Shown: one piece after another, positions 7,034-12,312 of the stretch
Layout of the letters: each line of letters starts with the position of its first letter
How positions within the stretch are numbered: the first letter of the stretch is position 1
Source of the DNA: Desulfofustis sp.
Lineage (GTDB): Bacteria; Desulfobacterota; Desulfobulbia; Desulfobulbales; Desulfocapsaceae
Length of the DNA: 12,312 nt
Assembly (NCBI GenBank): GCA_029287755.1
Contig: JARFQM010000301.1
Span: 1 to 12,312 of the forward strand
Direction: 5' to 3'
Notes under the pieces: generated by a model
Seen by the model: the letters and a program-made list of their open reading frames with translations, nothing else
What the model was told of the DNA's origin: nothing
Database searches by the model: none
Position numbers and translations under genes: made by a program

Positions 7034-7294
7034 CTATACTGCCTGCTCAAGCACGGATTTGACGCGCCACCGCTTTCTCTTGCTCAAAGGCCGACATTCC
7101 TCGATCAGCACCACATCGCCGATGTTGCAGCTGTTCTCCGGATCATCAGCGAGATACTTGACACTGGTCGTGACATATTTGCCATACAGCTTGTGGCGAA
7201 ACTTTCTCTCGACACGGACGACTACCGTCTTTTCCATTGCGTTGCTCACAACAGAGCCAGTCCTGGTTTTTCGTATTTTTCTATTTTCGCTCAT
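7034..7294 (-). CDS. rpsQ: 30S ribosomal protein S17
   Basis: S17 is a primary 16S rRNA-binding protein of OB-fold type. The 86-residue version starts MSENRKIRKTRTGSVVSNAMEKTVVV and contains the signature GDVVLIEECRPLS (59-71). This ATG at 7294 fits the family length (about 84-87), but it has no visible Shine-Dalgarno and would leave a 44-base gap after rpmC. The same frame is open to an ATG at 7339 that overlaps the rpmC stop as TAATG. Using that start would add 15 residues ([15 protein letters not shown]), giving 101. The gene is certain; the start is not. Confidence 0.93.
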   Translation of the reverse strand: MSENRKIRKTRTGSVVSNAMEKTVVVRVERKFRHKLYGKYVTTSVKYLADDPENSCNIGDVVLIEECRPLSKRKRWRVKSVLEQAV

Positions 7295-7338
7295 AACGTT
7301 CACTGTGCTGGGCTGCGTTTCCCCTAGGAACTCGCTCA

Positions 7339-7530
7339 TTAACCGAGCGCTTTTTCGTTGACTACGGTTCGAATCCGGGCAATGTCCTTCTTAACCTGTT
7401 TCAACCGCGAAGTATCTTCCAGAGGCCGCAGCTTGTGCTGGAACGAGAGGTTTCCAAGTTCCTCGCGCAGTTCGGCTTCCTTTTTGGCCAGATCCTCGTC
7501 GCTCATCTTTCTGAATTCCTCGGCTTTCAT
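7339..7530 (-). CDS. rpmC: 50S ribosomal protein L29
   Basis: L29 lies beside L23 at the polypeptide tunnel exit. The 63-residue product has the two-helix form of the family: [14 protein letters not shown], a charged first helix ([16 protein letters not shown]), then [24 protein letters not shown]. The ATG at 7530 overlaps the rplP stop as ATGA, and an AGGAG 6 bases upstream lies within rplP, so the two are probably coupled. Its own stop overlaps an ATG (TAATG) that may serve rpsQ. Confidence 0.96.
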   Translation of the reverse strand: MKAEEFRKMSDEDLAKKEAELREELGNLSFQHKLRPLEDTSRLKQVKKDIARIRTVVNEKALG

Positions 7531-7943
7531 AGCGTGCTCCTCTTGGATATGACCTTGGTGCTGAAAGGAAGCTTATTGCCTGCCAGAGTCAGAGCCCGTA
7601 CGGCGAGTTTCTCGTCGACACCGGAGAGTTCATAAAGGATTTTGCCGGGCTTGATCGGCGCAACCCAGAATTCCGGACTCCCTTTGCCTTTACCCATCCT
7701 GGTCTCAGCCGGTTTCTTGGTGACCGGCTTGTCCGGGAATACCCTGATCCAGACCTTGCCACCGCGCTTGATCTTGCGGTTAATGGCGACACGGGCGGCC
7801 TCAATCTGCTGAGCGGTCATTTTGCCCCTGCTCGTCGCTTTAAGCGCATATTCACCGAAAGAAATGGATGAGCCGCGCTGGGCGGTTCCCCGCAGCTTGC
7901 CTTTGAATACTTTTCTGTGTCTTACCTTTCTGGGACTTAACAT
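7527..7943 (-). CDS. rplP: 50S ribosomal protein L16
   Basis: L16 helps position A-site tRNA on the 50S subunit. The 138-residue protein has normal length and shows [24 protein letters not shown], the [25 protein letters not shown] block (start at 43) and [21 protein letters not shown] (start at 68). Arg82 in this block corresponds to the arginine hydroxylated in E. coli L16; whether it is modified here cannot be told. The ATG at 7943 has GGAG upstream. It lies 47 bases after rpsC and overlaps rpmC by four bases. Confidence 0.98.
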   Translation of the reverse strand: MLSPRKVRHRKVFKGKLRGTAQRGSSISFGEYALKATSRGKMTAQQIEAARVAINRKIKRGGKVWIRVFPDKPVTKKPAETRMGKGKGSPEFWVAPIKPGKILYELSGVDEKLAVRALTLAGNKLPFSTKVISKRSTL

Positions 7944-7990
7944 GTCTTACTCCGAATATTATCTGAGCTGAGATCAACCGAGCTGGTGTC

Positions 7991-8635
7991 TCAGTTTTCC
8001 CCTTCCTGTTCGTCGAGAACCTCACCGTGGAAGATCCACACCTTTACCCCGATGATGCCATAGGTGGTGTTGGCTTCGGCCAGCGCATAATCGACATCTG
8101 CCCGCAGTGTGTGCAGCGGCACCCTTCCTTCCCGGACCCATTCAGAGCGCGACATCTCGGCACCGCCAAGGCGTCCGGCACAGGAAATTTTTATTCCCTG
8201 GACGCCGAATCTCAGCGCTGAGTTGACCGCTTTTTTCATTGCCCGTCTGAAAGCCACCCTGCGCTCGAGCTGGGAAGCGATCGATTCGGCCACCAGCTGG
8301 GCATCGGCCTCGGGCCTCCGCACTTCCTGGATGTCCAGAGAAACAGGGCGTTCGACGAACTGCTCGAGATCTTTTTTGAGGGTCTCGATCTCCGCACCCT
8401 TCTTACCGATCACGATACCCGGTCGGGCAGTGAACAGCTTCACCCTGATCTTGTCGCCGGTACGCTCGATTTTGGTCTTTGAAAGCCCGGCATGATAAAG
8501 ACGCTTTTTCAAATACTTTCGGATCTTCTGATCTTCAATGAGATAAGAAGAATAGTCTTTATCGGCATACCAGATCGAATCCCACGTCCGGGTGATATTC
8601 AACCTGAGTCCTATTGGATTAACCTTCTGGCCCAA
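7991..8635 (-). CDS. rpsC: 30S ribosomal protein S3
   Basis: S3 lines the mRNA entry channel and contributes to the ribosome's mRNA-unwinding activity. The 214-residue protein starts [13 protein letters not shown] and carries a KH type II domain with the GxxG loop GKKG at 77-80. The conserved basic residues Arg130, Arg131 and Lys134 match those linked to unwinding in E. coli S3, and the C-terminal domain has [13 protein letters not shown] and [10 protein letters not shown]. The start is TTG at 8635, 6 bases after a perfect GGAGG, and matches the family N-terminus (normally MGQKVNP). The gap after rplV is 64 bases and shows no clear structure. Confidence 0.98.
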   Translation of the reverse strand: MGQKVNPIGLRLNITRTWDSIWYADKDYSSYLIEDQKIRKYLKKRLYHAGLSKTKIERTGDKIRVKLFTARPGIVIGKKGAEIETLKKDLEQFVERPVSLDIQEVRRPEADAQLVAESIASQLERRVAFRRAMKKAVNSALRFGVQGIKISCAGRLGGAEMSRSEWVREGRVPLHTLRADVDYALAEANTTYGIIGVKVWIFHGEVLDEQEGEN

Positions 8636-8641
8636 AATAAT

Positions 8642-8646
8642 CCTCC
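8642..8646 (-). promoter_or_regulatory. Ribosome binding site of rpsC
   Basis: GGAGG lies 6 bases before TTG at 8635. This strong site fixes the non-ATG start of S3. Confidence 0.8.
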
Positions 8647-8699
8647 AACTGAGTAGCTTTGTGGTTTTATTTCACTTTTTCAGCTTGTTCCAATGATGA

Positions 8700-9032
8700 C
8701 TACGCTTCGTCCAGGACCACGGTAATGTGACTGGTACGTTTGATGATTCTGGTGGCCCGCCCCATGGCCCGCGGACGAATCCTCTTGAGCGAGGGACCTC
8801 CGTCAATGGCAATCTTCTTGATAAAGAGATTGTCCACATCCACCTGATCATCCTGGGTTGCATTGGCCACTGCTGACTCGATAACCTTGCGCAGAATCTT
8901 GGCGCCCTTCTTGGGGGTGAATTTCAGCGTGGTAATCGCCTGATCCACATTCATACCGCGCACGGTGTCAGCTACCAGCCTGGCCTTCTGCGGAGAAATC
9001 CGGATATATTTTCCTACGGCTTTCGTTTCCAT
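8700..9032 (-). CDS. rplV: 50S ribosomal protein L22
   Basis: L22 spans the 50S subunit and its long beta-hairpin lines the exit tunnel near the macrolide site. The 110-residue product shows YIRISPQKARLVADTVRG (9-26), VIESAVANA (50-58) and the hairpin region GGPSLKRIRPRAMGRATRI (78-96), followed by KRTSHITVVL. I chose ATG at 9032 because it gives the family N-terminus and has GGGAG 8 bases upstream. An in-frame TTG at 9047 would add five residues and lacks a well-spaced site. The gap to rpsS is 27 bases. Confidence 0.97.
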   Translation of the reverse strand: METKAVGKYIRISPQKARLVADTVRGMNVDQAITTLKFTPKKGAKILRKVIESAVANATQDDQVDVDNLFIKKIAIDGGPSLKRIRPRAMGRATRIIKRTSHITVVLDEA

Positions 9033-9059
9033 CTTATCTGCTCCCAATACCTTGAAAAT

Positions 9060-9332
9060 CTATGCTTTCTTACGATCCGAGGCATGGCCGTAAAAAGTCC
9101 TGGTCGGTGAAAACTCGCCGAGCTTGTGGCCCACCATGTTCTCGGTAACGAAAACCGGGATGAATTTTTTACCGTTGTGCACGGCAAAGGTCAAACCGAC
9201 CATCTCGGGGGTCACGTCGGAACGCCGCGACCAGGTCTTGATTACTTTACGGGACCCGGATTCAATAGCCTGATCAACTTTCTTCAGCAGATGATCGTCG
9301 ACAAACGGGCCTTTCTTGACTGAACGAGACAT
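9060..9332 (-). CDS. rpsS: 30S ribosomal protein S19
   Basis: S19 forms a complex with S13 in the 30S head and touches tRNA and the 50S subunit. The 90-residue protein begins [19 protein letters not shown] and contains [24 protein letters not shown] and the signature [17 protein letters not shown] (start at 65). The ATG at 9332 has AGGAG 6 bases upstream. It follows rplB by only 13 bases. The length is near the family norm (about 92). Confidence 0.98.
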   Translation of the reverse strand: MSRSVKKGPFVDDHLLKKVDQAIESGSRKVIKTWSRRSDVTPEMVGLTFAVHNGKKFIPVFVTENMVGHKLGEFSPTRTFYGHASDRKKA

Positions 9333-9345
9333 TATTCACTCCTTG

Positions 9346-10167
9346 TTATGATCTACGTTTGACTATCATCTTGTCAGACGCTCTGTTCCTTCTCGTCTTG
9401 TAACCTTTGGTCGGCTTACCCCATGGCGTGCATGGGTGGCGTCCGCCTGAACTCTTGCCTTCGCCGCCGCCCATGGGATGGTCTACCGGGTTCATCGCCA
9501 CCCCGCGCACACTGGGGCGTTTGCCGAGCCAGCGGGTGCGGCCGGCCTTACCCAGCTTGGTGGACTCGTGCTCGCGGTTGCCTACCTGACCGATACAGGC
9601 CCGGCACAGATGGTGAAATTTTCTCACCTCGCCAGACGGCAGCCGCACCAGCACGTGGCTGCCTTCCTTGGCCATCAGCTGAGCGGAAGCCCCGGCGCTG
9701 CGCACCAGCTGCCCCCCCTTGCCGATTTTCATCTCGATATTGTGAATAATGGTACCCAGCGGAATGTTCGCCATCGGCAGACAGTTGCCGGGTTGAATAT
9801 CGACGTTGTCGCCGGCTACGACCTGGTCGCCGACGGCGATACCGTCAGGGGCCAGGATGTATTTCTTCTCGCCGTCGAGGTAGCTGAGCAGGGCAATATT
9901 GGCAGACCGGTTCGGGTCATACTCGATCGACACAACCCTGGCGGTGATATCGGTCTTATTGCGCTTGAAATCAATGATCCGGTATTTGCGTTTGTGCCCT
10001 CCGCCGCGATGACGCGAGGTAATCCTTCCGTAATTATTGCGGCCCCCACTCTTGGAGAGACTTGTCACCAGGCTTTTTTCAGGCCCATTGGTCGACAAGT
10101 CCGGATTAGTGGTTGACACATGATGTCTTTTACCGGGTGATGTTGGTTTATATGTTTTTATGGCCAT
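9346..10167 (-). CDS. rplB: 50S ribosomal protein L2
   Basis: L2 is one of the most conserved 50S proteins and is needed for subunit association and peptidyl-transferase activity. The 273-residue product has the basic N-terminus, the RNA-binding OB and SH3-like domains ([17 protein letters not shown], 51-67; [12 protein letters not shown], 158-169), and the C-terminal [17 protein letters not shown] block (221-237). His230 corresponds to the conserved His229 of E. coli L2. The next-but-one residue is Met where E. coli has His, a known variant in many phyla. The segment [15 protein letters not shown] is Cys/His-rich compared with E. coli. The ATG at 10167 has a GGGA-type site. The gap after rplW is 70 bases. 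Confidence 0.98.
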   Translation of the reverse strand: MAIKTYKPTSPGKRHHVSTTNPDLSTNGPEKSLVTSLSKSGGRNNYGRITSRHRGGGHKRKYRIIDFKRNKTDITARVVSIEYDPNRSANIALLSYLDGEKKYILAPDGIAVGDQVVAGDNVDIQPGNCLPMANIPLGTIIHNIEMKIGKGGQLVRSAGASAQLMAKEGSHVLVRLPSGEVRKFHHLCRACIGQVGNREHESTKLGKAGRTRWLGKRPSVRGVAMNPVDHPMGGGEGKSSGGRHPCTPWGKPTKGYKTRRNRASDKMIVKRRS

Positions 10168-10237
10168 GATTTCCCAATCGCTCCATCCTTTGCGTTGGCT
10201 GTTAGTTGCTTCGGTTACTCATTACGGTCGCCCTATG

Positions 10238-10525
10238 CTACAACTCGTCGACGAAACTGATCGCTCCTTCACTCAGCGTCACGTAGGCTTTTTTCCAATC
10301 CTTGGTGTAACCGATATAACGCCCAACTCTCTTCTGCTTGCCGCGCATGGAAGCTGTACGGACATTGCCGACTTTGACTTTGAACATTTTTTCAACAGCT
10401 TCCTTAATCTCAATTTTGTTTGCTTCAGGGTGAACCTTGAAGACTACCTGATTCTTCAGTTCCTGCTGCAAACTCGCCTTCTCAGTGAGACAGGGTCCCT
10501 GTAAAATAGTGTGAATGTTTTTCAT
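10238..10525 (-). CDS. rplW: 50S ribosomal protein L23
   Basis: L23 sits at the tunnel exit and docks trigger factor and SRP. The 95-residue protein has the family pattern ILQGPCLTEKASL near the N-terminus, VVFKVHPEANKIEIKEAVEKMFKVKV (start at 27), NVRTASMRGKQKRVGR and a C-terminal WKKAYVTL strand. The ATG at 10525 overlaps the rplD stop as ATGA, and its GAGG-type site lies within rplD, so translation of L4 and L23 is probably coupled. Confidence 0.97.
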   Translation of the reverse strand: MKNIHTILQGPCLTEKASLQQELKNQVVFKVHPEANKIEIKEAVEKMFKVKVGNVRTASMRGKQKRVGRYIGYTKDWKKAYVTLSEGAISFVDEL

Positions 10526-11145
10526 GCCGTGAACCTCTCTTCCAGCCTCTCGATGGCAGGTTGCAGGACTACAAGTTTCTCATGCAGGAGGATATCGTAG
10601 ACATTCACGCCATCTGTCTTCATGACCTTGTAACCCGGCACGTTGCGCGAGGATTTGCTGAGTTCTTCGTTGTCTGCATCAACAACTATGAGCGCGTTGT
10701 TCAGCTCGAGTAAATTCATAATGGAGACAAACTCTTTGGTTTTGATCGCCTCCAGGGTGAAATCATCGAGAACAACCAGATTGCCCTCCTGATACCGTGC
10801 CGACAAAGCCATCGCCACCGCCTGTTGCCTCACCTTGCGGTTGAGCTTGAAGCTGTAGTCGCGCGGCTTGGGACCAAAGGCAGTGCCGCCGCCGCGCCAG
10901 ATCGGCGACTTCCTCGTGCCCGCCCGTGCCCGACCTGTACCCTTCTGGCGCCAGGGCTTGGCTCCAGACCCCTTCACCTCTTTACGGGTCTTGGTGCTGG
11001 CTGTTCCAGCCCGACGCGCGGCCCGCTGCTGACGGACCACATCGTGAAGTACGTAGGTTTTAACCTCACGATTGAAAACCTGGTCATTGAGTTCAACCTC
11101 GCCGACCTTCTCGTTCTTTATATTTTTTACTTCTACCGTTGACAT
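10522..11145 (-). CDS. rplD: 50S ribosomal protein L4
   Basis: L4 has a globular domain on the 50S surface and a long loop that lines the exit tunnel. In E. coli it also represses the S10 operon through the rpsJ leader. The 207-residue product shows the tunnel loop at about 45-98, with [21 protein letters not shown] starting at 63 and the [14 protein letters not shown] end. The C-terminal domain includes LVVLDDF and [14 protein letters not shown]. The ATG at 11145 has AAGGAG 6 bases upstream. It is 32 bases after rplC. Confidence 0.98.
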   Translation of the reverse strand: MSTVEVKNIKNEKVGEVELNDQVFNREVKTYVLHDVVRQQRAARRAGTASTKTRKEVKGSGAKPWRQKGTGRARAGTRKSPIWRGGGTAFGPKPRDYSFKLNRKVRQQAVAMALSARYQEGNLVVLDDFTLEAIKTKEFVSIMNLLELNNALIVVDADNEELSKSSRNVPGYKVMKTDGVNVYDILLHEKLVVLQPAIERLEERFTA

Positions 11146-11177
11146 TTGTATCTCCTTGGACCGCTTCGAACTGCCAG

Positions 11178-11807
11178 CTATAGGGTAAAGATTTTCAGCA
11201 AACCGTTCTTGGCCCCGGGGACGGAACCTTTTAAGAGCACGACATTCTCCTCGGGCCTGACATCGATCACCGTGATGTTCTTTTTCAGGACCGTATCGTT
11301 GCCCATGCGTCCCGGCATTTTTTTGCCTTTTATAACCCTGGCCGGCCAGGCACTGCAGCCGATCGAGCCAGGTGCCCGGTGAAAGCCGGAACCGTGGGCC
11401 GCGCCGCCGCCCTTGAACCCGTGGCGCCGCATGACGCCCTGAAAACCGCGTCCCTTGCTCTTGCCCTGGACATGAACCAGCTCGCCAATTTTAAAAACGG
11501 TGTCCAGCGGTAACTCCTGGCCGACTTCAAACTCTTCAGGGTTCTCTACGCGAAACTCGCGTATATGGTAGAATCCGTCCGCTCCCGCTTTGTTAAAATG
11601 ACCGGCTTGGGGCTTGTTCACCCGGCTGGCCTTCTTGGCTCCAAAACCAAGCTGGATGGCATTGTAGCCCTCTTTGTCAACGGTCTTTATCTGCAGAACC
11701 GTGCAGGGGCCGGCTTCGACAACGGTTACCGGAATGGCAAATCCCAGCTCGTCGTACACGCGGGTCATTCCAACTTTCTTACCCAACATACCTAGTGTCT
11801 TTGGCAT
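11178..11807 (-). CDS. rplC: 50S ribosomal protein L3
   Basis: L3 initiates 50S assembly and reaches the peptidyl-transferase centre with a long loop. The 209-residue protein begins MPKTLGMLGKKVGMTRVYDE and has KPQAGHFNKAG (65-75), VQGKSKGRGFQGVMRRHGF (113-131) and GSIG followed by PARVIKGKKMPGRMGN (155-170). E. coli L3 has a PrmB-methylated Gln150 right after GSIG; here that residue is Cys151, so the modification cannot occur at this place. The ATG at 11807 follows a GGGTG, which could lie in the loop of a small four-pair hairpin (ATCG with CGAT). Confidence 0.97.
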   Translation of the reverse strand: MPKTLGMLGKKVGMTRVYDELGFAIPVTVVEAGPCTVLQIKTVDKEGYNAIQLGFGAKKASRVNKPQAGHFNKAGADGFYHIREFRVENPEEFEVGQELPLDTVFKIGELVHVQGKSKGRGFQGVMRRHGFKGGGAAHGSGFHRAPGSIGCSAWPARVIKGKKMPGRMGNDTVLKKNITVIDVRPEENVVLLKGSVPGAKNGLLKIFTL

Positions 11808-11848
11808 AATCGCACCCGATGCTTCAATTAATCTGTCTTTTCTGCTGA

Positions 11849-12163
11849 TTACGGCAACTTGATCTCAACGTCCACACCGGCAGAGAGCTCCAGCTTCATC
11901 AACAGATCAAAGGTCTGCTGGGTCGGTTCGAGAATGTCAAGCAGCCTCCGGTGCGTCCTCATCTCGAACTGCTCCCTCGACTTCTTGTCAACGTGGGGCG
12001 AGCGGAGAATACAGAACTTCTTGATCGAAGTCGGCAGCGGAATGGGCCCGGCCACGGATGATCCGGTACGGCGCGCCGTGTCAACAATCTCGTGGGTGGA
12101 TTGATCCAGCAATTTATGGTCATACGCCTTGAGGCGAATGCGAATTTTCTCTGTCGGTATCAT
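11849..12163 (-). CDS. rpsJ: 30S ribosomal protein S10
   Basis: S10 is a 30S head protein and, as NusE, also part of the antitermination complex with NusB. The 104-residue product shows [17 protein letters not shown] (start at 6), [38 protein letters not shown] (about 37-74) and a VDVEIKLP terminus. The ATG at 12163 has AAGGTG 5 bases upstream, and that site touches the tuf stop codon. Only 9 bases separate the two genes, so S10 is probably translated by coupling with EF-Tu. There is no room for a structured S10 leader of the E. coli kind. Confidence 0.98.
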   Translation of the reverse strand: MIPTEKIRIRLKAYDHKLLDQSTHEIVDTARRTGSSVAGPIPLPTSIKKFCILRSPHVDKKSREQFEMRTHRRLLDILEPTQQTFDLLMKLELSAGVDVEIKLP

Positions 12164-12172
12164 CTCTGCACC

Positions 12173-12312
12173 TTAGCCTGATATTTCACTGATAACGCCG
12201 GCGCCTACCGTACGGCCGCCCTCGCGAATCGCAAAGCGCAAGCCAACGTCCATCGCTATCGGCGTAATCAACTCCGCCTCGATCGACACGTTGTCGCCCG
12301 GCATTACCATCT
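12173..12312 (-). CDS. tuf: Elongation factor Tu, C-terminal end (cut by window edge)
   Basis: EF-Tu carries aminoacyl-tRNA to the ribosome with GTP. Only the last 45 residues are present; the gene continues beyond 12312. They read [14 protein letters not shown], then [18 protein letters not shown] and [13 protein letters not shown], ending in TAA. This is the third beta-barrel domain of EF-Tu, with the [14 protein letters not shown] motif. It matches the usual position of tuf between fusA and rpsJ in the str block. Many bacteria carry two nearly identical tuf copies; this window shows one. Confidence 0.97.
   Translation of the reverse strand, partial: MVMPGDNVSIEAELITPIAMDVGLRFAIREGGRTVGAGVISEISG

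Noticed and set aside
9478..10116. Long plus-strand open frame of 212 residues across rplB
   Set aside because: It lies entirely antisense to L2, a clearly coding and conserved gene. It has no recognisable domain and is explained by codon bias on the opposite strand.
10168..10237. Short frames in the rplW-rplB gap (for example a six-codon MSNRSN)
   Set aside because: They are tiny, unsupported by ribosome binding sites, and expected by chance in a 70-base gap.
1..12312. CRISPR array, insertion sequence, tRNA or rRNA gene, or a hidden accessory system
   Set aside because: No direct-repeat arrays, transposase-like proteins, terminal repeats or RNA-gene motifs were seen. Nearly all bases belong to conserved translation genes, with gaps of 72 bases or less.

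Overview
The window is one continuous stretch of the bacterial str/S10/spc/alpha ribosomal-protein supercluster. Every recognised gene is on the minus strand, so transcription runs from high to low coordinates. In transcription order the genes are the 3' end of tuf, then rpsJ, rplC, rplD, rplW, rplB, rpsS, rplV, rpsC, rplP, rpmC, rpsQ (S10 block), rplN, rplX, rplE, rpsZ (type Z rpsN), rpsH, rplF, rplR, rpsE, rpmD, rplO, secY (spc block), map, infA, rpmJ and the 5' end of rpsM (start of the alpha block).

The source is a bacterium. It has a 61-residue zinc-type S14, a zinc-ribbon L24 and a zinc-type L36. It carries infA and map between secY and rpmJ, lacks adk there, and has tuf only 9 bases upstream of rpsJ. 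Together with the protein wording, this fits a Desulfobacterota (deltaproteobacterial) genome better than a gammaproteobacterium or a Firmicute. This is a judgement from gene order and sequence style, not a database match.

The genes are tightly packed. The longest gap is 72 bases (rpmD to rpsE region), and there is no gene-free stretch near 300 bases. Translational coupling is common: ATGA overlaps at rplD/rplW and rplP/rpmC, directly abutting TAA-ATG at rpmD/rplO, and stop codons next to or merged with the next ribosome binding site at tuf/rpsJ, secY/map and infA/rpmJ. The products assemble both ribosomal subunits (8 small-subunit and 15 large-subunit proteins). The others are the membrane translocon channel (SecY), methionine aminopeptidase that trims nascent chains, initiation factor IF-1 and elongation factor EF-Tu.

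I found no hidden accessory system, mobile element, CRISPR array or RNA gene. The features most worth a second look are regulatory. One is a terminator-like hairpin with a U-tract between rplO and secY. Another is a set of four TTG start codons that all fall on small-subunit protein genes. Others are a possible longer start for S17, and the lack of room for an L4-type S10 leader.
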